From contig NZ_JOCT01000018.1 in NCBI RefSeq assembly GCF_000717875.1, positions 62,001 through 126,000 on the forward strand: DNA of 64,000 bases, read 5' to 3'. Under the pieces are notes generated by a model that was not told the DNA's origin, did no database searches, and saw only the letters and a list, made by a program, of their open reading frames with translations. Source of the DNA: Streptomyces sp. NRRL S-455. Lineage in GTDB: Bacteria > Actinomycetota > Actinomycetes > Streptomycetales > Streptomycetaceae. Below, piece by piece: positions 1-7,454 of this stretch. Numbering within the stretch: position 1 is the first letter of the stretch; each line of letters opens with the position of its first letter. The position numbers were made by a program, and so were the translations under genes.

Positions 1-125
1 CCCTCGAAGTCGGCGCAGACGGCCCAGAAGCCGCTGGATTCCAGGGCTTCGGGATCATCGGTGACATCGAGGAGCCCGGTGGCGACGCGGTCGCCGAAGC
101 GGGCGAGAGGAGGGAGGTCGAGCAC
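1..125 (-). CDS. N-terminal fragment, possible chorismate-binding (PabB/TrpE-like) protein
   Basis: Only the first 41 codons are inside the window, read leftwards from a GTG at 125; the gene runs off the left edge. The visible peptide begins VLDLPPLARFGDRVATGLLD and ends near FWAVCADFEG. This resembles, from memory, the N-terminus of Streptomyces chorismate-binding enzymes related to aminodeoxychorismate or anthranilate synthase component I, which sit beside a Gly-Cys-Val tRNA cluster in related genomes. No catalytic motif lies in the fragment, so the functional call is weak. It is transcribed away from the tRNA genes. Confidence 0.45.
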   Translation of the reverse strand, partial: MLDLPPLARFGDRVATGLLDVTDDPEALESSGFWAVCADFE

Positions 126-233
126 GCAGTCGAGTCTATGGCGGTGTCCTCCGGGTGACCGGGGCATGTCCCCTCAGGACGCTCTGCGACGCGCCTGAGC
201 AGGTGAGGCGCAGCACGCTGCACAAACGCGTTT

Positions 234-261
234 TTGTACTGGCCCCGGAATCCGCTAGAGT
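234..261 (+). promoter_or_regulatory. Putative sigma-70-type promoter for the tRNA cluster
   Basis: A TTGTAC hexamer (234-239) lies 16 nt before TAGAGT (256-261), close to the housekeeping HrdB consensus. Initiation would fall near 267, about 35 nt before the first tRNA. No other convincing promoter is visible before the tRNA genes, so the cluster may be one transcript. Confidence 0.5.
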
Positions 262-302
262 TCAACACGTCGCCGGGCCGCGAGAGCGGACCGAAACGAC
301 AG

Positions 303-375
303 GCGGACGTAGCTCAGTTGGTAGAGCGCAACCTTGCCAAGGTTGAGGTCGCGAGTTCGAGCCTCGTCGTCCGCT
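303..375 (+). tRNA. tRNA-Gly (anticodon GCC)
   Basis: A 73-nt cloverleaf. The 7-bp acceptor stem GCGGACG/CGTCCGC closes the molecule, the anticodon loop TTGCCAA gives GCC, and a GTTCGA T-loop is present. CCA is not encoded. It is first in a five-tRNA cluster read rightwards. Confidence 0.95.
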
Positions 376-412
376 CGAAGGAACAGGGGGCTTCCCGGCC
401 CCCTACACTCCT

Positions 413-486
413 GGTGGAGTGGCCGAGAGGCGAGGCAACGGCCTGCAAAGCCGTCTACACGGGTTCAAATCCCGTCTCCACCTCCA
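413..486 (+). tRNA. tRNA-Cys (anticodon GCA)
   Basis: Acceptor stem GGTGGAG pairs with CTCCACC. The anticodon loop CTGCAAA gives GCA and the T-arm carries GGTTCAAAT. Discriminator U is followed by an encoded CCA (484-486), unlike the neighbouring tRNAs. The first tRNA-Val starts two bases later, at 488. Confidence 0.95.
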
Positions 487-487
487 A

Positions 488-559
488 GGACGATTAGCTC
501 AGCGGGAGAGCGCTTCCCTGACACGGAAGAGGTCACTGGTTCAATCCCAGTATCGTCCA
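488..559 (+). tRNA. tRNA-Val (anticodon GAC), copy 1
   Basis: A 72-nt cloverleaf with acceptor stem GGACGAT/ATCGTCC, anticodon loop CTGACAC (GAC) and discriminator A. It starts one nucleotide after the encoded CCA of tRNA-Cys, so processing of the two must be coupled. Its body is identical to the two later valine copies. Confidence 0.95.
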
Positions 560-585
560 CTGGATCTGTTCGAAGATCCGAACCC

Positions 586-657
586 GCGCGATTAGCTCAG
601 CGGGAGAGCGCTTCCCTGACACGGAAGAGGTCACTGGTTCAATCCCAGTATCGCGCA
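586..657 (+). tRNA. tRNA-Val (anticodon GAC), copy 2 with a variant acceptor stem
   Basis: The body is identical to the other two valine tRNAs, but the acceptor stem is GCGCGAT/ATCGCGC instead of GGACGAT/ATCGTCC. Both sides changed together so pairing is kept, and discriminator A and anticodon GAC are unchanged. It therefore looks functional. Confidence 0.95.
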
Positions 658-700
658 CGCAGTGCCCATGATCCGCTCCTTTGAGTGGCCATGGTCCCGA

Positions 701-772
701 GGACGATTAGCTCAGCGGGAGAGCGCTTCCCTGACACGGAAGAGGTCACTGGTTCAATCCCAGTATCGTCCA
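701..772 (+). tRNA. tRNA-Val (anticodon GAC), copy 3
   Basis: Identical in sequence to valine copy 1 (acceptor GGACGAT/ATCGTCC, anticodon GAC, discriminator A). It is last in the cluster and is followed 11 nt later by a strong GC hairpin. Confidence 0.95.
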
Positions 773-782
773 CATCACACCG

Positions 783-815
783 GAGCCCCCGGCCGAACGA
801 ATCGGCCGGGGGCTC
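783..815 (+). terminator. Hairpin terminator of the tRNA cluster
   Basis: A perfect 14-bp stem (783-796 with 802-815) around the loop ACGAA directly follows the last tRNA. It also lies just beyond the stop of the convergent zinc-ribbon gene, so it may serve both strands. There is no clear U-tract, which is common for Streptomyces hairpin terminators. Confidence 0.75.
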
Positions 816-836
816 GGTCGTGTCCGCCTCGCCCCG

Positions 837-1127
837 TCATGACGAGAACAGCATGTGCCCGAAGCTCTTGTGGCGGTGGTGTCCGTGGTGGCCGTGATGA
901 CCGTGGCCGCCGTGCGGTGCGCCCCAAGCGGGGGCCGGAGGAGCCGGGTAGGCCTGCGGGGCGGGCGGAGGCGGCGGGGCGGTCTGTGACCACTGGGCCT
1001 CCAGGCGGGTCAGCGACTCCAGCTCGCCGTAGTCGAGAAAGATCCCACGGCAGCCGCTGCACTGCTCGATCTGGACGCCGTTGCGGTTGTACGTGTGCAT
1101 CGGCGCATGGCACTTCGGACACTGCAT
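837..1127 (-). CDS. TFIIB-type zinc-ribbon protein with His-rich tail
   Basis: A 96-residue protein. The N-terminal half carries two cysteine pairs, CPKC (residues 3-6) and CSGC (about 23-26), with the downstream FLDYGELE segment typical of the zf-TFIIB family (PF13453). A proline-rich linker follows, and the C-terminus is His/Gly-rich (HGGHGHHGHHGHHRHK), which could bind further metal. The role of the family is unknown. The gene stands alone between the tRNA terminator and the phosphotransferase gene. Confidence 0.8.
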   Translation of the reverse strand: MQCPKCHAPMHTYNRNGVQIEQCSGCRGIFLDYGELESLTRLEAQWSQTAPPPPPAPQAYPAPPAPAWGAPHGGHGHHGHHGHHRHKSFGHMLFSS

Positions 1128-1205
1128 GGTCGTTCACTCCTCGCCGGTCGGTCCTGCTTCGTGTGTCGACAGGACAGACTCTGTCCCGCTGTGGTCGGTT
1201 GCACC

Positions 1206-2141
1206 CTACTTCGCGTGCTCCCGCGTCAACTGCGGCGGGACGGTGGCCATTCGGTCACAGGCGTCCACGACCGACTGCTCCACCTCGTCCAGGGGCCGGC
1301 CGGCCGCTACCGCCTTGGCGACGGCCCTGGCCGCGGTCTGCACGGTGATGGCCCGGGCGGGGACGTCCAGGGCGGGCCAGGGATCGCCGTCGACGGGGAC
1401 GGCGGGGCCTCCGGCCGCACGGTAGGCGGCGAGGAAACGGCCCCACTCGTCGGGCGGGAGCAGTCCACAGGCGTACCAGGCGGCGGGACGGGCGAGGTCC
1501 CAGGCGGGGACGCCGACGCCGAGGTCGTCGACATCGATCAGCAGCCAGGGGCCGTCGGGAGCGGGGTGGCGTACGAGCTGGCCCAGGTGAAGGTCGCCGT
1601 GGCACAGCGTCGTGGTGTCCGGCATCGGGGCCTCGGCGCGGGCCCAGGCAGGGAGCGTGTCCCAGGCCCGGTGGACGGGGGCGGCGGCGGGATGCCGGCC
1701 GGCGTCCCGGAGCCGGGCGACGGCGCGGGCCGCCTTGGCCGGGCCCCGCATGACGGGCAGGGCCTGCGGGGCCGGGGTGCGGTGGAGCCGGGCGAGGAGT
1801 GCGGCGGCGGCTTCCCAGGGGGCGGCGTCGGGGGTGTCCGGGTCGACGGGGGATCCGTACGGCCAGAAGGTCACGAGGCGGCCGTGCAGGTCGGCCGGGG
1901 TCGGAGCGAGTGGGGGCAGCAGGATGCCGGGGTGGCCGGCGGCGACTGTGAGGCGGCCGGCCAGTTCGGTGGGGTCGGTGTCCGGAGGGTGGGCCTTCGC
2001 GACGGTGTCCGCGTGGCGGACGACGGTGCCGTCGGAGCGGTCCGCCAGGGTGGCTGCTTCGCAGGGGCAGGCCGGTGAGCGGGCGTGGGCGGTGGCTCGG
2101 GCCTGGGCAGTGAGATCTCGCAGGAGCAGGGTCGGGTTCAC
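1206..2141 (-). CDS. Aminoglycoside/choline-kinase-fold phosphotransferase (APH family)
   Basis: A 311-residue protein from a GTG at 2141 (VNPTLLLRDLT). The catalytic loop LCHGDLHLGQLV and the metal-binding loop LLIDVDDLGVGVPAWDLARP match the HGDxH and IDxD signatures of small-molecule kinases of the APH/ChoK fold. The reading frame stays open upstream as GC-rich shadow, but conserved content begins at this GTG and the dispersed repeat lies beyond. Substrate is unknown; resistance cannot be inferred from the fold. Confidence 0.8.
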   Translation of the reverse strand: MNPTLLLRDLTAQARATAHARSPACPCEAATLADRSDGTVVRHADTVAKAHPPDTDPTELAGRLTVAAGHPGILLPPLAPTPADLHGRLVTFWPYGSPVDPDTPDAAPWEAAAALLARLHRTPAPQALPVMRGPAKAARAVARLRDAGRHPAAAPVHRAWDTLPAWARAEAPMPDTTTLCHGDLHLGQLVRHPAPDGPWLLIDVDDLGVGVPAWDLARPAAWYACGLLPPDEWGRFLAAYRAAGGPAVPVDGDPWPALDVPARAITVQTAARAVAKAVAAGRPLDEVEQSVVDACDRMATVPPQLTREHAK

Positions 2142-2235
2142 GCGGGCGAGGGTACGCGCAGGCGAGATCAGGGCCGTAGGAAACGGTCGACTCCAGGTAC
2201 CCGGTGTGGGTGCTGGGGCCGGGGGTGGTCCGCAG

Positions 2236-2324
2236 CCCGGCGGAGCGGGGTGCCGCTGCGCCCACCCTCCCCCAAGCTCTCGGCTTCGCTCGAGCAGGGG
2301 GGACCCCCATCGCCCCAGCGGCAC
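2236..2324. repeat. Dispersed 89-bp intergenic palindromic repeat, copy 1
   Basis: This block matches 33606-33694 colinearly with only about four differences over 89 positions. Its ends pair as GTGCCGCTG (2250-2258) with CAGCGGCAC (2316-2324), and an inner half-palindrome surrounds CTCGAGC. It is non-coding and lies between two leftward genes. From general knowledge, similar elements recur in Streptomyces intergenic DNA. Confidence 0.75.
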
Positions 2325-2350
2325 GGCCCAACCTCCCGGGGGCAAAAGCA

Positions 2351-2382
2351 ATGCCGGCGCAGCTCCCCAGCTGCGCCGGCAT
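2351..2382 (-). terminator. Strong hairpin terminator
   Basis: A perfect 14-bp stem (2351-2364 with 2369-2382) closes a CCCC loop. Read leftwards it is followed by TGCTTTTG, a partial T-tract, so it probably ends transcription of the small membrane-protein gene at 2471-2680. Confidence 0.75.
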
Positions 2383-2470
2383 CTGTGCCGTCCGCCGCAC
2401 CCCCGTCCCCACGGGGTTTCATGGGTGGATGTCCCCGCCCGGACCGCTCTTCCGGGCCTGGGGTCGCCGC

Positions 2471-2680
2471 TCAGCGCCCCAGCATCTCGCCCACGGACGA
2501 CGCCTGTGTGGCCACTGTCTCCCAGCCGTCGAAGACGACGAGGAGCAGGACCGCCAGGGGGAGGGCCATCAGCGTCGCCACCACGGGGTGGCGACGGCCC
2601 TGGCGGCGGGGGCGGAACGCGGCGGCGTACACCTTGCGTCCCTCCTCGCGGATCATCGTCCGCGGTGCCGTGTGGGCCAT
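2471..2680 (-). CDS. Small single-pass membrane protein of unknown function
   Basis: The start at 2680 (MAHTAPRTMIREEGRKVYAA) is chosen because GGAGAGGG lies just upstream; the open frame to 2770 lacks such a site. The 69-residue product has a basic N-terminal half and one hydrophobic helix, VVATLMALPLAVLLLVVFDG (about residues 36-55), then a short polar tail. I recognise no family. It lies alone between a terminator and a long non-coding stretch. Confidence 0.6.
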   Translation of the reverse strand: MAHTAPRTMIREEGRKVYAAAFRPRRQGRRHPVVATLMALPLAVLLLVVFDGWETVATQASSVGEMLGR

Positions 2681-3283
2681 GGTCCCTCTCCTGACCGTTC
2701 TCAGTTGTCGTTGGCAGCGGCGGGTGTCTGACCTCGGGGGACGAGTGCTGCACCCGCCGCTTGACCTCAAATCTAGGCTCCCGGCCCCCCTCGGGGCGTC
2801 ATGCCCTCGTACCGATTGCCGGGCCTCCCCGAGGATGAGCCGTCATCCGGGATGTACTCCCCTGGTTGGAGACGCGGCCCCCGGTCTCAGGGTCTTCCCC
2901 GAGGGGACGCCGGACTCCCCCACCCTGGCGAGCTGTCCGGGCACACTCCATCGCGTGACTTCGCTCACTCCCACGGGGCCCCGGCGTGCCGCAGTCTCCG
3001 CCCTGCGGCCCGTCCGTCCCGCCACCACCTCGTACCTCCGCGTCGGGTGGCCCGCGTTCACGGCCGTCTCCGCACGATCCCTCGTGACGGATCCAATCGC
3101 CCCTATCTAGCAGCTGGTTGGGTTACCCATCCGTGTGAACGCGTGCTGCCCGCAGGTCCCCTGACCGCCCTTCACGTTTCCGGCGCAGCACTGACAATCC
3201 GTCGCCCCGAGAGGGCGCGGCCTCTGCGCGCGGGCGGCCGTGGAAACGTAAGCTGTGGCTCGTCACAGGACCGGGCAGCGGGG
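2681..3283. other. 603-bp stretch without a recognisable gene
   Basis: No open frame here has a ribosome site and a plausible protein. A short hairpin (GGATGA/TCATCC, 2833-2848) is visible. The 13-mer GGTTGGGTTACCC at 3116-3128 recurs at 6021-6033. The right end must carry the promoter of the kinase gene at 3284. Confidence 0.4.
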
Positions 3284-4723
3284 ATGAACATGGCGATGAT
3301 GCGCCTGAGGCGCGAGGACCCGCGCGTCGTCGGCTCGTTCAGGCTTCACAGACGGCTCGGCGCGGGCGGGATGGGCGTGGTCTACCTGGGCTCCGACAAG
3401 AAGGGCCAGCGGGTCGCTCTCAAGGTCATCCGGCCCGATCTCGCGGAGGATCAGGAGTTCCGCTCGCGGTTCGCCCGTGAGGTGTCGGCGGCGCGCCGGA
3501 TCCGCGGCGGCTGTACGGCACGTCTCGTGGCCGCCGACCTCGACGCGGACCGCCCGTGGTTCGCCACGCAGTACGTACCCGGCCCCTCCCTGCACGACAA
3601 GGTCGCCGCCGAGGGACCGCTCGGCGCGGCCGACGTCGCGGCCGTCGGAGCCGCGCTGTCGGAGGGCCTGGTCGCCGTGCACGAGGCCGGGGTCGTGCAC
3701 CGAGACCTGAAGCCGTCCAACATCCTGCTGTCCCCGAAGGGGCCGCGGATCATCGACTTCGGCATCGCCTGGGCCACCGGCGCCTCGACGCTCACCCATG
3801 TCGGCACGGCGGTCGGCTCGCCCGGCTTCCTCGCACCGGAACAGGTGCGCGGGGCGGCCGTCACCCCGGCCACCGACGTGTTCTCGCTCGGCGCCACGCT
3901 CGCGTACTGCTCCATGGGCGACTCTCCCTTCGGGCACGGCAGTTCGGAGGTGATGCTGTACCGCGTCGTGCACGAGGAACCGCAGCTTCAGGGCGTGCCC
4001 GACGCGTTGGCCCCACTCGTCCGGGCCTGCCTGGCCAAGGACCCCGAGGAGCGGCCCAGCACGCTCCAACTCTCCCTGCGCCTCAAGGAGATCGCCGCTC
4101 GTGAGGCGCACGATCTGGCCGGCGTACGGCCGCCCGGGCCGCGCGGCGCCGAGACCGAGCGGCATGCCGACACCTACCCCGAGCGCACCCGGCGTCCACA
4201 GACACAGCAGGGTGCCGGCGCGTCCGGCGCGCAGCGGGGCCGTGGTACTCCGTCGCGGGGGGCCTCTCCCGCGGGGGACGGCGTGCCCCGGCGGGCGAAC
4301 GGTACGCAGGGCAGCGGCAAGCCCACCGGGCGCGGCTCCCGCGGCGGAGCGCCGACGGGTGGCGGCGCCCCTCGCGGCGGCTCGCCGTCACGGTCCGGGG
4401 CGCGGCCGACGCCCACCGGGCGCAACGGGACGCGTTCGGGCAGCGGCAGCCGCACCGCTCCGCACAGCGGCACCGGGCGCCCGGCGTCCAGGAACACGGG
4501 GTCCCGGTTGCGGCCCGCCAATCCGCGGCTGCTCCGGCAGCGGCTGTTCGTGTTCGTCGTGGTCACCCTGGTGGTGGCCCTGGGAATCGCCCTGATCCAG
4601 GGCTGCCAGGGCCCGGCGCGGGGGCTCGGCGACGACGGAGACGGCGTACGGGAACGGCAGGTTCACCGCTCGCAGCCGCTGAACGGCGCGGCTGCGAGGC
4701 CGGGTGCCCCGAGCCGGGGCTGA
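3284..4723 (+). CDS. Membrane-anchored serine/threonine protein kinase
   Basis: A 479-residue Hanks-type kinase. The glycine loop GAGGMGVVYLG (about 25-35), ATP lysine in VALKVI, catalytic loop HRDLKPSN (about 139), metal motif IIDFG and the APEQ motif are all intact, so it should be active. A basic Pro/Gly/Arg-rich linker (about 290-420) leads to one transmembrane helix, LFVFVVVTLVVALGIALIQG, and only a roughly 35-residue outer tail. There are no PASTA or other sensor domains, so external sensing is not obvious. ATG codons at 3290 and 3299 are alternative starts; the 5-prime end is uncertain by a few codons. Confidence 0.88.
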   Translation: MNMAMMRLRREDPRVVGSFRLHRRLGAGGMGVVYLGSDKKGQRVALKVIRPDLAEDQEFRSRFAREVSAARRIRGGCTARLVAADLDADRPWFATQYVPGPSLHDKVAAEGPLGAADVAAVGAALSEGLVAVHEAGVVHRDLKPSNILLSPKGPRIIDFGIAWATGASTLTHVGTAVGSPGFLAPEQVRGAAVTPATDVFSLGATLAYCSMGDSPFGHGSSEVMLYRVVHEEPQLQGVPDALAPLVRACLAKDPEERPSTLQLSLRLKEIAAREAHDLAGVRPPGPRGAETERHADTYPERTRRPQTQQGAGASGAQRGRGTPSRGASPAGDGVPRRANGTQGSGKPTGRGSRGGAPTGGGAPRGGSPSRSGARPTPTGRNGTRSGSGSRTAPHSGTGRPASRNTGSRLRPANPRLLRQRLFVFVVVTLVVALGIALIQGCQGPARGLGDDGDGVRERQVHRSQPLNGAAARPGAPSRG

Positions 4724-4752
4724 GCCGGCTCGACGGCGGCCCGGGCCGGCGC

Positions 4753-5145
4753 TCACATACCCGGCAGGATCCGCTCGAAGAACTCGCGGTCGCCGTCGAA
4801 CACCGGGTCCAGGGCCAGGAACTCCTCCGGCGTGACCCAGCGGGTCTCGGCCACCTCGCCCGGGTCGGGAAGCACCTCCCCCGTGTCCGCGCGGGCGGTC
4901 CACCAGTGGAGGCGGAACCGGTGGTCGTCGGTCTCCGACTCCCAGGCCTTCGCCAGCGGCACGACGGTGAGGCCGACCTCCTCGCGGACCTCCCGGGCGA
5001 CCGCCTGCTCCTGGGTCTCGCCCGGTTCGATCTTGCCGCTGATGGGTTGCCAGTAGCCGGGGCGGGCGACGGCCGGTCCGCGCCGGATCGCGAGGACGCG
5101 GTCCCCGCGCCGCAGTACCGCCACGATGGCCTCGCGCTGCTCCAC
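4753..5145 (-). CDS. Nudix hydrolase
   Basis: A 130-residue protein of typical minimal Nudix length. The box GKIEPGETQEQAVAREVREE followed by VG fits GX5EX7REUXEEXGU, including the metal-binding glutamates. The early segment RGPAVARPGYWQPISG is usual for nucleotide-diphosphate hydrolases. Substrate unknown. It starts 9 nt after the stop of the methyltransferase gene, so the two are probably cotranscribed. Confidence 0.85.
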   Translation of the reverse strand: MEQREAIVAVLRRGDRVLAIRRGPAVARPGYWQPISGKIEPGETQEQAVAREVREEVGLTVVPLAKAWESETDDHRFRLHWWTARADTGEVLPDPGEVAETRWVTPEEFLALDPVFDGDREFFERILPGM

Positions 5146-5154
5146 GTACGGCCC

Positions 5155-5973
5155 CTAGGTCCGGGGGCGGCCGGTGGCCACGGCGTAGAAGGCCACCGCG
5201 GCCGCGGCGCCCACGTTGAGGGAGTCGACGCCGTGGGACATGGGGATGCGGACCCACTCGTCGGCGGCGACCAGTGCCTGGGTGGACAGGCCGTCGCCCT
5301 CGGCACCGAGCATGAGGGCCACCCGGTCCATGGTGTGCGGGGCGGCCTCGTCGAGGGGGCGGGCCTTCTCGTCGGGGGTGAGGGCGAGGAGCGTGAAGCC
5401 CGCCTCGCGGACCGACTCCAGGCCCTTGGGCCAGGTGTCCAGACGGGCGTACGGCACGGAGAAGACCGCGCCCATGGAGACCTTCACGCTGCGGCGGTAC
5501 AGGGGGTCGGCGCAGTCCGGGGAGAGCAGGACGGCGTCCATGCCGAGGGCGGCGGCCGAGCGGAAGATCGCCCCGATGTTGGTGTGGTCGTTGACCGACT
5601 CCATGATCACGACGCGGCGGGTGGTGCGGAGGAGGTCGGCCGCCGTGGGCAGGGGCTTGCGCTGCATGGAGGCGAGCGCGCCGCGGTGCACGTGGTAGCC
5701 GGTGACCCGCTCGGCGAGTTCCGGACTGACGGCGTAGACCGGGGCGGGGAGCTCGTCGATGACGTCGCGCATGACGTCGACCCATTTGGCCGAGAGCAGC
5801 ATGGACCGCATCTCGTAGCCGGCTTCCTTGGCCCTTCTGATGACCTTCTCGCCCTCGGCGATGAAGAGGCCCTCGGCGGGTTCGCGCTTGCGGCGCAGCT
5901 CCACGTCGGTCAGGCCGGTGTAGTCGTGCAGGCGCGGGTCGTCGGGATCCTCGACGGTGATGAGATCGGCCAC
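5155..5973 (-). CDS. SpoU/TrmH-family RNA 2'-O-methyltransferase
   Basis: A 272-residue SPOUT enzyme expected to use S-adenosylmethionine to methylate a ribose 2'-OH in rRNA or tRNA. All three family motifs are visible: NIGAIFRSAAALG (motif 1), ALMLGAEGDGLS (motif 2) and IPMSHGVDSLNVGAAAAVA (motif 3). The N-terminal part (FIAEGEKVIRRA) is the small RNA-binding substrate domain. The RNA target cannot be read from the sequence. It heads a two-gene unit with the Nudix gene. Confidence 0.88.
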   Translation of the reverse strand: MADLITVEDPDDPRLHDYTGLTDVELRRKREPAEGLFIAEGEKVIRRAKEAGYEMRSMLLSAKWVDVMRDVIDELPAPVYAVSPELAERVTGYHVHRGALASMQRKPLPTAADLLRTTRRVVIMESVNDHTNIGAIFRSAAALGMDAVLLSPDCADPLYRRSVKVSMGAVFSVPYARLDTWPKGLESVREAGFTLLALTPDEKARPLDEAAPHTMDRVALMLGAEGDGLSTQALVAADEWVRIPMSHGVDSLNVGAAAAVAFYAVATGRPRT

Positions 5974-6037
5974 AGGGTGATACTGCCTTGTCCTGGGTAC
6001 GGTGCCAACGGCTTGGGACGGGTTGGGTTACCCCGGG

Positions 6038-7279
6038 TTACTCACTTGTCGCCGCAGCCGTGGGGCCGACCTTCACGACCTCGCCGATGACGATGACCGC
6101 CGGAGGCTTCACATCCTCGGCCCGCACGGTCTCGGCGACGGTCGCCAGCGTCGCGTCGACGCGGCGCTGGGCGGCCGTCGTGCCCTCCTGGACGAGCGCG
6201 ACGGGGGTGTCGGCCGGCTTTCCGTGCGCGACGAGCGTCTCCGCGATCTTTCCGATCTTGTCGACGCCCATGAGGATCACCAGCGTGCCGGTCAGCCTGG
6301 CCAGGGACGGCCAGTCGACCAGGGAGCGCTCGTCGTCGGGCGCGACATGGCCGCTGACCACGGTGAACTCGTGGGCGACGCCGCGGTGGGTGACCGGGAT
6401 GCCGGCCGCGCTCGGGACCGAGATCGAGCTGGAGATCCCGGGGACGACCGTGCAGGCGATGCCGGCCTCGGCGAGAGCCTGCAGTTCCTCCATGCCACGG
6501 CCGAAGACGTAGGGGTCGCCACCCTTCAGACGGACGACCGACTTGCCCTGCTTCGCGTGCTCGATGAGCGCGTTGTTGATGGCCTCCTGGGCCATGTAGC
6601 GGCCGTAGGGGATCTTCGCCGCGTCGATCACCTCGACGTGGGGCGGGAGTTCGGCGAGGAGGTCGCGCGGGCCGAGGCGGTCCGCGATGACGACGTCCGC
6701 CTCGGCGAGCAGGCGGCGACCGCGCACCGTGATCAGGTCCGGGTCGCCGGGGCCACCGCCGACCAGGGCGACGCCGGGAGTACGGGTGCGGTGGTGCGGG
6801 GCGACGAGCGTGCCGTCGCGCAGGCCCTCGACGACGGCGTCGCGGATGGCCGCGGTGTGACGGGGGTCGCGGCCGCGCGCGTCGGTGGTCAGCACGGCGA
6901 CCGTGACGCCCTCGCTGTGGCCGGTGGCCGGGGTCCAGGCCGTCGCCTCGTCGGCGTCGTCGGAGCGGACGCACCAGACACGGTGGCGCTCCGCTTCGGC
7001 GGAGGCCCGGGTGTTGGCCTCGCTGTCGCCGGTGGCGATCAGGGCGTACCAGGCTCCGGTGAGGTCGCCCTCCTCGTAGGGGCGCCGGTGCCAGGTGATC
7101 TCGCCGGCGTCGGCCATGGCCTCGACGGACGCGGTCGCCTCGGGGGAGACGAGGTGGATGTCCGCGCCGGCCGCGATGAGGGCGGGGAGACGGCGCTGGG
7201 CGACCTGACCACCGCCGAGGACGACCACGCGGCGGCCGGTGAGGCGGAGGCCTACGGGGTAGGCGGGGTGTTCGGCCAT
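6038..7279 (-). CDS. cobA: Bifunctional siroheme synthase / uroporphyrinogen-III C-methyltransferase
   Basis: A 413-residue CysG-like fusion starting at MAEHPAYPVGLRL. Residues 1-150 form the precorrin-2 dehydrogenase/ferrochelatase domain with the NAD-binding motif VVVLGGGQVAQRR. The C-terminal half is the SUMT domain, with VALVGGGPGDPDLITVRG, RLKGGDPYVFGRG and VVPGISS. It makes precorrin-2, the branch point to siroheme (sulfite and nitrite reductases) and cobalamin, which fits the neighbouring cobT and cobL. Homologues are called cobA or cysG. Confidence 0.92.
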   Translation of the reverse strand: MAEHPAYPVGLRLTGRRVVVLGGGQVAQRRLPALIAAGADIHLVSPEATASVEAMADAGEITWHRRPYEEGDLTGAWYALIATGDSEANTRASAEAERHRVWCVRSDDADEATAWTPATGHSEGVTVAVLTTDARGRDPRHTAAIRDAVVEGLRDGTLVAPHHRTRTPGVALVGGGPGDPDLITVRGRRLLAEADVVIADRLGPRDLLAELPPHVEVIDAAKIPYGRYMAQEAINNALIEHAKQGKSVVRLKGGDPYVFGRGMEELQALAEAGIACTVVPGISSSISVPSAAGIPVTHRGVAHEFTVVSGHVAPDDERSLVDWPSLARLTGTLVILMGVDKIGKIAETLVAHGKPADTPVALVQEGTTAAQRRVDATLATVAETVRAEDVKPPAVIVIGEVVKVGPTAAATSE

Positions 7280-7401
7280 GACGGTGTGGCTCCTGTTGTG
7301 GCGGTTATCGGTGCCCTGACGTGCGGATTTTAGGCTGCGGGTGGGTTCGGGCGCACAGGTGTCCGGTGGCTGGGCATGGTTGCCGGGTGCGGGCCCCACA
7401 G

Positions 7402-7451
7402 GACCCGCGGACCCGGAACACCCGGACCCACGGGACCCAAGGACCCGCGAG
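7402..7451. repeat. Degenerate GGACCC-type short tandem repeat
   Basis: Six or so imperfect copies of a 7-9 nt unit built on GGACCC(G/A) lie between the cobT stop and the cobA start. No inverted symmetry is evident. It may be a simple-sequence expansion or a transcript feature of the leftward cob genes. Confidence 0.45.
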
Positions 7452-7454
7452 CGC

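Noticed and set aside
2801..3283. Open frame extending upstream of the Ser/Thr kinase
   Set aside because: GC-rich frame without ribosome site; kinase homology begins at about 3284.
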